A stretch of 64,000 bases of DNA. Origin: Paucibacter sp. DJ2R-2 (lineage in GTDB: Bacteria > Pseudomonadota > Gammaproteobacteria > Burkholderiales > Burkholderiaceae_C). The notes under the pieces were generated by a model. It was not told the origin of the DNA, made no database searches, and was given only the letters and a program-made list of their open reading frames with translations. A program made the position numbers and the translations under genes. Shown here piece after piece: positions 8,999 to 17,057 of this stretch. Each line of letters begins with the position of its first letter. Within the stretch, counting starts at the first letter, position 1. The stretch lies in the NCBI RefSeq assembly GCF_025717675.1, contig NZ_JAJIRT010000003.1, positions 310,001 through 374,000 on the forward strand, written 5' to 3'.

Positions 8999-9262
8999 TC
9001 ACAAGGCCGTCAGCCAGTCGCAACGCAGCTGGCCGCGCCGGTGCAGTTGTTGTCTGAGATGGGCATAGAGGCTGGGCATCAAGAAGCCCAGCAGGCACAA
9101 GGGCAGCCATTGCCATTCGTGCAGCAGCAAGGAGGGCGGCAAGCCGGCCCAGCCCAAGAGCCAGACGGTCAAGATCACATCCCAGGCTTGACCTTCAAGG
9201 CGGTGGCCACGCGCGTGCAGACGCAACCAGCGGATGACTTGAGAGACCTGTTGCAGGGTCAT
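8999..9262 (-). CDS. small hypothetical membrane protein
   Basis: An 87-residue protein that I cannot assign to a family. A charged N terminus ('MTLQQVSQVIRWLRLHARGHRLEG') is followed by two hydrophobic stretches, 'VILTVWLLGWAGLPPSLLL' (about residues 29-47) and 'WLPLCLLGFLMPSLYA' (about 52-67), then a basic tail. Both termini would lie on the same side of the membrane. The ATG is preceded by GGGGAG at good spacing, which supports translation. It is convergent with the preceding gene and 153 bp from the Fur-type gene on the same strand. Confidence 0.55.
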   Translation of the reverse strand: MTLQQVSQVIRWLRLHARGHRLEGQAWDVILTVWLLGWAGLPPSLLLHEWQWLPLCLLGFLMPSLYAHLRQQLHRRGQLRCDWLTAL

Positions 9263-9415
9263 GGACGGCTCCCCGATACACGACGCCTGACGGATTTGTC
9301 AGTTTGGCGTCAGATTGAATATCGGCGAGTTGGCGTGCAAGTTCCAGTGCGGTTTGAGCTTTTTTGAGAAGGAGAGGCGGGTGGCTGCTCTACGGCATGG
9401 CTGTCTTCAGCGCGA

Positions 9416-9874
9416 TCAGCGGTGTTTGTGCTGGCACTGCGTGGCTCCAGCCTTGTGGCCGGCGGCTGTCGCTGCTGTTGCGGGTCGTTTCTTGCCGCGC
9501 TGAGGTTCCTTGCAATCGGCACAGCGACCGTACAGGGTGATCTCGTGGCTGTCGACGCTGAAGCCGGGTGGGGCCAACTGGGCCAGGTCACCCGGGCAGC
9601 GCTCCACATCGAACACCCGCTGACAGCAGGTGCATTGGAAATGATGGTGGTGGGCATGGCCTGACATCTCGTAGCGCGGGCCTTCTCCCGGCAGCTGTAC
9701 CAGGCTGATGGACTGGTCTTCCAGCAACAACTTGAGGTTGCGGTAGACCGTGGCCATGCCCAGCGCCTCGACATCGGCGCGCGCAGCGTCCAGCACCTCC
9801 TGGGGCGAGAGCGGGCGGCCTGCGTTGGCAATGGCGTCCCGGATGGCTGTGCGTTGGCGGGTGGTGCGTTCCAT
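9416..9874 (-). CDS. Fur-family metalloregulator, Zur/PerR-like
   Basis: A 152-residue metal-dependent repressor. The N-terminal winged helix is visible in 'TRQRTAIRDAIANAGRPLSPQEVLDAAR' and 'GMATVYRNLKLLLED', the latter carrying the family's TVYRxL recognition helix. The dimerisation domain has a His-rich metal site ('SGHAHHHHFQCTCCQRVFDV') and two Cys pairs (CTCC and 'LYGRCADC') of the structural zinc site. The C terminus is basic and low-complexity. The divergent DUF1826 gene and the palindrome between them favour a zinc-responsive (Zur) role, because DUF1826 genes commonly sit in Zur-type loci; this is inference. Which metal it senses cannot be settled from the sequence. Confidence 0.88.
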   Translation of the reverse strand: MERTTRQRTAIRDAIANAGRPLSPQEVLDAARADVEALGMATVYRNLKLLLEDQSISLVQLPGEGPRYEMSGHAHHHHFQCTCCQRVFDVERCPGDLAQLAPPGFSVDSHEITLYGRCADCKEPQRGKKRPATAATAAGHKAGATQCQHKHR

Positions 9875-9950
9875 GACTGGCGTGATGCGCTTGCGCGAGA
9901 TGAGTGGCGCGGTGATTGTCGCTGCGATCGTTTTTTGCGCATCTTAATAA

Positions 9951-9975
9951 TGCGTTATCAATATCGAATAATGCA
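9951..9975. promoter_or_regulatory. putative Fur/Zur-family operator
   Basis: An AT-rich inverted repeat, TGCGTTAT-N9-ATAATGCA, in an otherwise GC-rich region. It lies 77 bp upstream of the Fur-type gene start and 73 bp upstream of the divergent DUF1826 gene. The GTTAT...ATAAT half-sites resemble Zur-type boxes more than the classic Fur box. Autoregulation plus control of the divergent gene is inferred from position. Confidence 0.55.
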
Positions 9976-10047
9976 GAGCTCAGATGTGATCCACCCAGGC
10001 CTGCCGGGATGTGCGATCGCGCGAACGGAGATGCTCACTTGAATGCC

Positions 10048-10734
10048 ATGCTTTCCTTGATGCCGCCGAGCACCGATCTGCCGCAACTGCCGCGGCCGCA
10101 TGTGGCTCTGCACCCGCGCGCGCGGTTCAGCGAGTCTCCCGATGTGTTGGCGCAGGTGGGGCCGCCCCAGCGCCATGGGGGCGGGCCGGATCTGGCGGTA
10201 TGGCTGCGCTCGGCTCCGAGCGATTTCCAGGCCTGGATGGATGCCTTGCCCGAGGACGCTTTGCCCAGCTTGCACCGCGTGGCCGATGCGCAGGGCTTGG
10301 AGCGCGACCTGCAGCAGGGTCTGGATGCGCTTGGCATGTCCAATGGCGAGATGCGCAATCTGCTGCTGGCTGATCTCATGCAGCTGGTGCGACGCTTCGT
10401 GCGCTTGAATGGCTGTGAGCAGCTTTCCTTGCGCCTGGGTGACCTGCGCAGCGAGGTCGATCGTCAGTGGCTGTGCATGGGAGCGCCCTTGCGCATGGTG
10501 TGCAGCTACCGCGGCCCGGCCAGCGAATGCCGCCTGGGCGCGCGCGCTTCGCTGGATACCGCTTGGTTGGCGCAAGAGCGTTGCCCGGCGTCGCTGCTGG
10601 CGCCGATGGACGTGGTGGTCTTCAATGCCCGGGGTCGGATGCTGCACCGGCGGCCTCGCTTTTTGGTCACCGACGGCCGTCCGCGCCCTTGGGCGCTGAG
10701 TCTGGTGGCTGCGCCCTTTGACGATCTGGCTTGA
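10048..10734 (+). CDS. DUF1826 domain-containing protein
   Basis: A 228-residue cytoplasmic protein. Most of it matches the pattern I know for DUF1826: 'DLAVWLRSAPSDFQAWMDALPEDALPS' near the N terminus, a helical middle, then 'MVCSYRGPAS' and a C-terminal 'MDVVVFNARGRMLHRRPRF' with the conserved Leu-His-Arg. Family members usually carry a Phe-His-x-Asp segment just before the Cys-x-Tyr-x-Gly stretch; here that region reads 'SEVDRQWLCMGAPLRMV', so the histidine appears lost. The biochemical role of the family is unknown, but it recurs next to Zur-regulated COG0523 GTPases. None is present here. Divergent from a Fur-type gene with a shared palindrome. Start could be 10060 instead. Confidence 0.65.
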   Translation: MLSLMPPSTDLPQLPRPHVALHPRARFSESPDVLAQVGPPQRHGGGPDLAVWLRSAPSDFQAWMDALPEDALPSLHRVADAQGLERDLQQGLDALGMSNGEMRNLLLADLMQLVRRFVRLNGCEQLSLRLGDLRSEVDRQWLCMGAPLRMVCSYRGPASECRLGARASLDTAWLAQERCPASLLAPMDVVVFNARGRMLHRRPRFLVTDGRPRPWALSLVAAPFDDLA

Positions 10735-10859
10735 TCCTGGGGCCGCGAATCAGGGAATGTCCTAGGCCATTGCTTGGTCGATTCGAAGGGATGCCTTTAG
10801 TCATGTGTCTTTTGGCTGTGTATCGTTCCGCGCTTGTCTTCCAACTGCGTTGCATCCCC

Positions 10860-13016
10860 ATGAAACGACTGATCCCTGCCGGCCTGCTGCTGGCCATCAC
10901 CGCCGCCCATGCCGCCGAAGGCATGTGGATGCCGCAGCAACTGCCGCAGATCGCCAAGCAGCTCAAGTCCGCCGGGCTCAAGCTGGACCCCAGCCGCTTG
11001 AACCAGCTGACCGAGTTCCCCATGGGGGCCGTGGTCAGCCTGGGTGGCTGCACCGCCTCCTTCGTCTCGCCGCAAGGCCTGGTGGTCACCAACCACCACT
11101 GCGCCTACGGCAGCATTCAGTACAACTCGACGCCGCAGCGCGACCTGCTGAAGAACGGCTTCCTGGCCGCTGACTTCAAGGACGAACTGCCGGCCGCCCC
11201 GGGCAGTCGCATCTTCGTGACCGAAGAGGTCAAGGACGTCACCGCCCAAGTGCTGGACGCCAAGACCGCGGCACTCTCGGGCAAGGCCCGCGTCGACGCC
11301 ATCGAAGCCAAGGAAAAAGCCCTGGTCGCCGCCTGCGAGCAGGACAAGGCCTACCGCTGCCGTGTGGCCGGCTTCTACGGCGGCCTGCAGTACCAGCTGA
11401 TCAAGCAGATGCAGATTCGCGACGTGCGTCTGGTCCATGCGCCGGGCGATATGGTGGGCCGCTTCGGTGGCGACAGTGACAACTGGATCTGGCCGCGCCA
11501 CACCGGCGACTACAGCTTCTACCGCGCCTATGTGGGCCCGGACGGCAAGCCCGCCGACTTCAGCCCCAACAACAAGCCCTACCAGCCCAAGCACCATCTG
11601 AAGTTGGCCAGCACGCCGTTGAACGAAGGCGACTTCGTCATGGTCACTGGCTACCCCGGCCGCACCCAGCGCCACCGCCTGCCGCAGGAAGTGGATTTCG
11701 CTTTCAGCTTTTCCCAGCCCACCGGCATTCAGAACATGCTGACCCAGCTGGACCTGATCAAGCAGGAAACCAGCGGCCGTCGCGAGGCCGAGATCGCCTT
11801 GGCCGGCTCGGTGGCCGGTTTGGGCAATGCCTCCAAGAATATGCAGGGCCAGATGGCCAGCTATGCCGGCAGCGACATCCTGGCTCGCAAGCGCAAGGCT
11901 TTTGAGGATCTCAAGAACTGGGTGAACAGCGACCCCGCTCGCCGCGCCAAGTACGGTGCCGACCTGGCCGCCGTGGAAAGTCTGCTGGCCGAGCGTCAGA
12001 CCCTGGCCCGCACCGAATCCAGCCTGCGCGCCTATTCGCCGCGCCTGCTGGGCACCGCCCGCGGCCTCTACCAAAACGCCCAGCAGCGCCTGCTGCCCGA
12101 TGCCCAGCGCAAGCCGGGCTACCAGGAGCGCGATGCCCTGCGCCTGCGCCAAGGCCTGGAGTCGCAAGACCGCCGCTACGACGCGCAGACCGACATCCGC
12201 CTCGCTTCGCACTTCTATGCCAAGTACCTGGCCCAGCCGGCCGAGCAACTGAGCCAACCCCTGCTCAAGGCCATGGGCCTGAAGGCCGGCATGGATGAAG
12301 CGGCCGTCAAGGCCCGCCTGCTCGAACTGCAAGCCGCCACCCAACTGAGCGACAAGGCCAGCCGCCTGGCCTGGCTGGACCGCAGCGTCGCCGACTTTGC
12401 CGCCAGCAAGGACGCTTACATCGCCGCCGCGGTGGCCTTGTACGAGGAAGACGAGCGCATCGAGAAGCGCGACAAGGAAATGGAAGGCCGCATCGACCAG
12501 GCCTATGCCAACACCATGGCCGCCCTGATGGCCTTCAAGGCCAGCAAGGGCGAGGCCCTGTACCCCGACGCCAACGGCACCCTGCGCGTGAGCTACGGCC
12601 ATGTCCAAGGCCGCAAGCCGGGCACCGATGGCAACGACTGGCTGGCTTTCACCACCTTGCGCGGCATCACCGCCAAGCACACCGGCACCGGTGACTTTGA
12701 TGCCCCCGAGGTGCAGCGCAAGGCCATCGAAGCGCGCCAGTTCGACAAGTACGCGGTCAAGTCCCTGGACTCCGTGCCGGTCAACTTCCTGGCCACGCTG
12801 GACACCACCGGCGGCAACTCCGGCTCGCCGGTGCTGAACAGCCGGGCCGAACTGGTGGGCCTGCTGTTTGACGGCACGCTCGACGCCGTCATCTCCAACT
12901 GGGACTTCAACACCCAGATGACGCGCAGCATTTGCATGGATGCACGCTACATGCTGTGGCAGATGAAAGTGGTCGACAAGGCCGACCGCCTGCTCAAGGA
13001 AATGAACGCGCTCTGA
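10860..13016 (+). CDS. S46 family dipeptidyl-peptidase, DPP7-type (first of tandem pair)
   Basis: A 718-residue exopeptidase releasing dipeptides from the N termini of oligopeptides. Residues 1-18 form a signal peptide cut before 'AEGMWMPQQL', so it acts in the periplasm or at the surface. The chymotrypsin-like triad is visible: 'GLVVTNHHCAYGSIQ' (His79/80), 'GDSDNWIWPRHTGDYSF' (Asp), and 'TTGGNSGSPVLN' (Ser654). The residue 18 positions after the serine, which sets P1 specificity in this family, is Gly672; Gly there marks DPP7-like hydrophobic specificity, while Arg marks DPP11. Length is normal. The start was moved to the ATG that gives the signal peptide. A second paralogue follows after a terminator. 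Confidence 0.93.
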   Translation: MKRLIPAGLLLAITAAHAAEGMWMPQQLPQIAKQLKSAGLKLDPSRLNQLTEFPMGAVVSLGGCTASFVSPQGLVVTNHHCAYGSIQYNSTPQRDLLKNGFLAADFKDELPAAPGSRIFVTEEVKDVTAQVLDAKTAALSGKARVDAIEAKEKALVAACEQDKAYRCRVAGFYGGLQYQLIKQMQIRDVRLVHAPGDMVGRFGGDSDNWIWPRHTGDYSFYRAYVGPDGKPADFSPNNKPYQPKHHLKLASTPLNEGDFVMVTGYPGRTQRHRLPQEVDFAFSFSQPTGIQNMLTQLDLIKQETSGRREAEIALAGSVAGLGNASKNMQGQMASYAGSDILARKRKAFEDLKNWVNSDPARRAKYGADLAAVESLLAERQTLARTESSLRAYSPRLLGTARGLYQNAQQRLLPDAQRKPGYQERDALRLRQGLESQDRRYDAQTDIRLASHFYAKYLAQPAEQLSQPLLKAMGLKAGMDEAAVKARLLELQAATQLSDKASRLAWLDRSVADFAASKDAYIAAAVALYEEDERIEKRDKEMEGRIDQAYANTMAALMAFKASKGEALYPDANGTLRVSYGHVQGRKPGTDGNDWLAFTTLRGITAKHTGTGDFDAPEVQRKAIEARQFDKYAVKSLDSVPVNFLATLDTTGGNSGSPVLNSRAELVGLLFDGTLDAVISNWDFNTQMTRSICMDARYMLWQMKVVDKADRLLKEMNAL

Positions 13017-13036
13017 TCGCCGCCGTTCCTGCTCTC

Positions 13037-13064
13037 AAGGCCCTCCGCTGGAGGGCCTTTTTCA
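13037..13064 (+). terminator. rho-independent terminator between the S46 genes
   Basis: Stem AAGGCCCTCC/GGAGGGCCTT with a 3-base loop is followed by a T-tract, 20 bp after the stop codon. It separates the tandem S46 genes into two transcripts. A second, tract-free hairpin (GCACTCAG/CTGAGTGC, 13093-13115) lies in the leader of the next gene. Confidence 0.85.
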
Positions 13065-13187
13065 TGGGCCTTTTTTTGGGCTCTCTTGCGGCGCACTCAG
13101 GGTTTGTCTGAGTGCCTCCTCACACTGCGAGAGTCGCGTAAAAACAGGTATGGTGCCGGCTTCCCATACCCGGGCGGAGACCCTCGC

Positions 13188-15374
13188 ATGAAACTCAAGA
13201 CCTGGCCCCATCGGGCCGCAGTCCCTGTGCTGGCATCGCTGGCATTGCTGAATCTGGGCGCCGCCCAGGCCGAAGAAGGCATGTGGATGCCGCAACAGCT
13301 GCCCCAGATCAGCAAGGCGCTCAAGCAGGCCGGCCTCAAGCTGGACCCTGCCAAGCTCAGCCAGCTGACCGAGTTCCCCATGGGCGCGGTGATCAGCCTG
13401 GCCGGCTGCACGGCCTCTTTCGTTTCGCCGCAAGGCCTGGTGGTGACCAACCACCACTGCGCCTACGGCAGCATCCAGTTCAACTCCACGCCCGAGCGCG
13501 ACCTGCTCAAGAAGGGCTTCCTGGCTGCCGACTTCAAGGACGAGCTGCCGGCCGCGCCGGGCAGCCGCGTGCTGGTGACCGTCGATGTGCGTGATGTCAG
13601 CGCCCAAGTCATGGACAACGCCACCTCGGCGCTCAAGGGCAAGGCCCGCAGCGATGCGATCGAAGCCAAGGAAAAAGCCCTGGTGGCCGAGTGCGAGAAG
13701 GATGCCGGCCACCGCTGCCGCGTCGCGCGCTTCTACGGCAGCCTGGTGTTTCAGCTGATCAAGCAGATGGAAATTCGCGACGTGCGCCTGGTGCACGCGC
13801 CGGCCCAGGGCGTGGGCCTGTTCGGCGGTGACGCCGACAACTGGATGTGGCCGCGCCACACCGGCGACTACAGCTTTTACCGCGCCTATGTCGGCCCGGA
13901 CGGCAAGCCGGCTGATTTCAGCGCCGACAACAGGCCCTACCAGCCCAAGCACCACCTGAAGCTGGCCAGCAGCCCCTTGAAGGACGGTGACTTCGTCATG
14001 GTGACGGGTTACCCGGGCGGCACCGACCGCCACCGCCTGCCCACCGAAGTGGCCTTCAACTTCGACTGGGAAGCGCCCGAGCTGGTCAAGGCCTTTGCCC
14101 AGCAGCTGGACCTGATCAAGCAAGAGACCGCCGGCCGCCGCGACGCCGAAATCAAGCTGGCCAACACCGTGGCCGGCATCGGCAACTACTACAAGAACCT
14201 GCAAGGCCAGCTGCAGAGCTGGCAGGGCAGCGACATCCTGGCCCGCAAGCAGGCCGATTTCGCCGCCCTCAAGGCCTGGGTGAATGGCGACGCCGGCCGG
14301 CGCGCCCAGTACGGTGCCGGCCTGGCCGAGGTCGAGCGTTTGCTCGACGAGCGCCAGGCCATCACCCGCCGTGAGCTGCTCCTGAACTTCGCCTCCACCA
14401 CCTTGCTCAGCGGTGCGCGCACCCTCTACCAGCAGGCGCAGGAGAACCTCAAGCCCGACGCCGAGCGCAAGCCCGGTTTCCAGCAGCGCGACCAGCAGCG
14501 CCGCCGCCAGGCCGTTGAGGCCATGGAGCGCCGCTATGACGAGCAAGTCGACAAGCGCGTGGCCTCCTATTTCTTCGCCCAGTACCTGGCCCAGCCGGCG
14601 GCGCAGTTGAACCCGGTGCTGCTGCAAGCCCTGGGTCTGCAGCAAGGCATGAGCGAGAGCGCGGTGCGCGCCCGCCTGGACGCCATCTATGCCGGCAGCA
14701 AGATGGCCGACAAGACCGAGCGCATGGCCTGGTTGTCGCGCAGCGTCGATGAGTTCAAGGCCAGCAGCGACAGCCTGATCGCCGCCGCCGTGACCCTTTA
14801 CGCCGACGACCGCGCCCGTGAGGACCGTGACAAGGAACTGGGCGGACAGGTCCAGCGTGCCTATGCCGAAACCATGAAGGCCTTGATTGCCTTCAAGGCC
14901 AGCCAAGGCAAGGCGGTCTACCCCGATGCCAATGGCACGCTGCGCGTCAGCTTCGGCAAGGTGGCCGGCCGCGCCGAGGGCGCCGATGGCACGGCCTGGT
15001 CGGCCTTCACGACCCTGCGCGGCATCGTGGCCAAGCACAAGGGTGAGGGCGAGTTCGATGCGCCAGCCGAGCAGCTGGCCGCCATCAAGGCGCGCCAGTT
15101 CGACAAGTACGGGGTCAAGTCACTCGACTCGGTGCCGGTCAACTTCCTGGCCACCCTGGACACCACCGGCGGCAACTCCGGCTCGCCGGTGCTGAACCAG
15201 AACGCCGAGCTGGTCGGTCTGCTGTTCGACGGTACGCTGGACGCCGTGATCTCCGACTGGGACTTCAACCCCAAGACCACGCGCAGCATCTGCCTGGATG
15301 CGCGCTACATGCTCTGGCAGATGAAGGTGGTCGACAAGGCCGAGCGCCTCCTGAAGGAAATGAAGGCGCTGTGA
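13188..15374 (+). CDS. S46 family dipeptidyl-peptidase, DPP7-type (second of tandem pair)
   Basis: A 728-residue paralogue of the preceding gene with the same architecture. Residues 1-27 form a signal peptide cut before 'EEGMWMPQQL'. The triad segments are 'GLVVTNHHCAYGSIQ', 'GDADNWMWPRHTGDYSF' and 'TTGGNSGSPVLN' (Ser664). The P1-specificity position is again Gly (Gly682), so both copies are predicted to prefer hydrophobic P1 residues. Long blocks are identical between the copies at the N-terminal and C-terminal catalytic halves, while the alpha-helical middle (about residues 300-520), which caps the active site, is the most divergent. This suggests a duplication with divergence in substrate access. 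The gene ends 31 bp from a convergent dehydrogenase gene. Confidence 0.93.
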   Translation: MKLKTWPHRAAVPVLASLALLNLGAAQAEEGMWMPQQLPQISKALKQAGLKLDPAKLSQLTEFPMGAVISLAGCTASFVSPQGLVVTNHHCAYGSIQFNSTPERDLLKKGFLAADFKDELPAAPGSRVLVTVDVRDVSAQVMDNATSALKGKARSDAIEAKEKALVAECEKDAGHRCRVARFYGSLVFQLIKQMEIRDVRLVHAPAQGVGLFGGDADNWMWPRHTGDYSFYRAYVGPDGKPADFSADNRPYQPKHHLKLASSPLKDGDFVMVTGYPGGTDRHRLPTEVAFNFDWEAPELVKAFAQQLDLIKQETAGRRDAEIKLANTVAGIGNYYKNLQGQLQSWQGSDILARKQADFAALKAWVNGDAGRRAQYGAGLAEVERLLDERQAITRRELLLNFASTTLLSGARTLYQQAQENLKPDAERKPGFQQRDQQRRRQAVEAMERRYDEQVDKRVASYFFAQYLAQPAAQLNPVLLQALGLQQGMSESAVRARLDAIYAGSKMADKTERMAWLSRSVDEFKASSDSLIAAAVTLYADDRAREDRDKELGGQVQRAYAETMKALIAFKASQGKAVYPDANGTLRVSFGKVAGRAEGADGTAWSAFTTLRGIVAKHKGEGEFDAPAEQLAAIKARQFDKYGVKSLDSVPVNFLATLDTTGGNSGSPVLNQNAELVGLLFDGTLDAVISDWDFNPKTTRSICLDARYMLWQMKVVDKAERLLKEMKAL

Positions 15375-15405
15375 AGCGCGGCCAGCCCCTGCGGGGGCCG
15401 GCCTG

Positions 15406-16569
15406 TCAGCGATCCCTGCTGCCCGGGTAAGTGCCCGGCAGCAGGATGCTGCGGTCCACGCCCTCCAACCGGGTATGGCCGCTGAAGGCCATGGTCAGGT
15501 CCAGCTCCTTGTGGATCAGCTCCAAGGCTTTCGTCACCCCGGCCTCGCCCATGGCGCCCAGGCCATAGAGGAAGGCGCGGCCGATGTAGGTGCCACGCGC
15601 ACCCAGGGCCCAAGCCTTGAGCACGTCCTGGCCCGAGCGGATGCCGCCGTCCATATGCACCTCGATCTCGCGGGCCACGGTCTCGACGATGCGGGGCAGG
15701 GCGTGGATGCTGGACTCGGCCCCGTCGAGCTGGCGTCCTCCATGGTTGCTGACGATCAGGGCATCGGCGCCGGAGTCAACCGCCAGACGCGCGTCCTCGA
15801 CATCCTGGATGCCTTTGAGGATGAGCTTGCCGCCCCAGCGCTTCTTGATCCACTCGACATCGCCCCAGTTCAGGCCCGGGTCGAACTGCTTGGCCGTCCA
15901 CTCCGACAGCGAGCCCATGTTCTCCACGCCTTTGACATGGCCGACGATATTGCCGAACTGGCGCCGTGAGGTGCCCAGCATCCCTAAGCACCAGCGTGGC
16001 TTGGTCATCAGGTTGATCAGGTTGGCCAGGGTGGGCTTGGGCGGCGCCGAGAGGCCGTTCTTGATGTCCTTGTGGCGCTGGCCGAGGATTTGCAGGTCCA
16101 GGGTCAGGACCAGGGCGCCGCAGCGGGCGGCCTTGGCGCGGTCGATCAATCGCTCGATGAAGTCGCGGTCGCGCATCACATAGAGCTGGAACCAGAACGG
16201 TGCTTTCGTGTGTGCGGCAATGTCCTCGATGGAGCAGATGCTCATGGTGGACAAGGTGAAAGGGACACCGAATTTCTCGGCCGCGCGGGCGGCCAGGATT
16301 TCGCCGTCGGCGTGCTGCATGCCGGTCAGGCCGGTCGGCGCGATCGCCACCGGCATCTTCACATCGACGCCCACCATGCGCGCCACCGTGCTGCGGTTCT
16401 CCATGTTCACGGCGACGCGTTGGCGCAGCTTGATGGCCTGGAAGTCCGCTGAGTTGGCGCGGTAGGTGCTCTCGGTCCAACTGCCCGAATCGGCATAGTC
16501 GTAGAACATGCGCGGCACGCGCTTTTGGGCCAGCAGGCGCAGGTCTTCGATGCAGGTGATGACGGGCAT
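15406..16569 (-). CDS. lldD: FMN-dependent alpha-hydroxy-acid dehydrogenase (L-lactate dehydrogenase-like)
   Basis: A 387-residue flavoprotein that oxidises L-lactate or a related alpha-hydroxy acid and passes electrons to the respiratory chain. Family segments in order are 'RMFYDYADSGSWTESTYRAN', 'MPVAIAPTGLTGMQHADGE', 'FGVPFTLSTMSICSIEDIA', 'FWFQLYVMRDRDFIERLI' and 'LILKGIQDVEDARLAVD'. 'VSNHGGRQLDGA' contains the active-site His and substrate-binding Arg, and 'IEVHMDGGIRSGQDVLKA' closes the FMN phosphate site. ATG at 16569 gives the standard N terminus; longer in-frame starts reach back into the divergent DUF454 gene's upstream region. The substrate is inferred from resemblance to LldD; mandelate or glycolate cannot be excluded. 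Confidence 0.88.
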   Translation of the reverse strand: MPVITCIEDLRLLAQKRVPRMFYDYADSGSWTESTYRANSADFQAIKLRQRVAVNMENRSTVARMVGVDVKMPVAIAPTGLTGMQHADGEILAARAAEKFGVPFTLSTMSICSIEDIAAHTKAPFWFQLYVMRDRDFIERLIDRAKAARCGALVLTLDLQILGQRHKDIKNGLSAPPKPTLANLINLMTKPRWCLGMLGTSRRQFGNIVGHVKGVENMGSLSEWTAKQFDPGLNWGDVEWIKKRWGGKLILKGIQDVEDARLAVDSGADALIVSNHGGRQLDGAESSIHALPRIVETVAREIEVHMDGGIRSGQDVLKAWALGARGTYIGRAFLYGLGAMGEAGVTKALELIHKELDLTMAFSGHTRLEGVDRSILLPGTYPGSRDR

Positions 16570-16637
16570 GGCGAACCGTTGGGTCAATGAGAACGCGGCC
16601 ATCCTAGCCCGGAACACATCACCTACACTGCGGCGCC

Positions 16638-17036
16638 ATGGACCCAAGCCCGCCGCCTGTACCGACTCATCCCATTTGGCTGCGCCTGCTGTGGCTGCTG
16701 GGCGGTGTGCTGAGCCTGGTGCTGGGCATCATCGGCATCTTTGTGCCTCTGCTGCCGACCACGCCGTTTGTGCTGCTGGCCGCCTTCTGTTTTGCGCGCG
16801 GCAGCAGCCGCTGCGAGCGCTGGTTGCTGGGCCACCGCGTTTTCGGCCCCATGGTGCGTGACTGGCGCGCCAATCGCGCGGTGCCCTTGCGAGCCAAGCA
16901 GCTGGCCAGCGTCATGATGACCTTCGGCTCGGTGATGGCGGCCTTCAAGCTGCCGCTGCATCTGGCTTGGTTGCCCGCGGCCTGCTGCGCCGGCGTGGCG
17001 GCCTGGTTGTGGAGCCTGCCCACGCGCCGCCCTTGA
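16638..17036 (+). CDS. DUF454 (YbaN family) inner-membrane protein
   Basis: A 132-residue integral membrane protein. It has the family's typical opening helix 'LLWLLGGVLSLVLGIIGIFVPLLPTTPFVLLAAFCFARGS', in which the Pro-Leu-Leu-Pro-Thr-Thr-Pro segment is the hallmark. Next come 'RWLLGHRVFGPMVRDWRANRAVPLRAKQLA' and two further helices towards the C terminus. Function is unknown; YbaN in E. coli is also uncharacterised. It is divergent from the lactate dehydrogenase gene with only 68 bp between starts and convergent with the sensor kinase gene. Confidence 0.85.
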   Translation: MDPSPPPVPTHPIWLRLLWLLGGVLSLVLGIIGIFVPLLPTTPFVLLAAFCFARGSSRCERWLLGHRVFGPMVRDWRANRAVPLRAKQLASVMMTFGSVMAAFKLPLHLAWLPAACCAGVAAWLWSLPTRRP

Positions 17037-17057
17037 GCGGCCTGTGCCGCTTGTTCT

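Noticed and set aside
15379-15402. GC-rich hairpin between the convergent S46 and lactate dehydrogenase genes.
   Set aside because: It has a stem but no T-tract on either strand, so it is not called as a terminator, although it may help end both transcripts.
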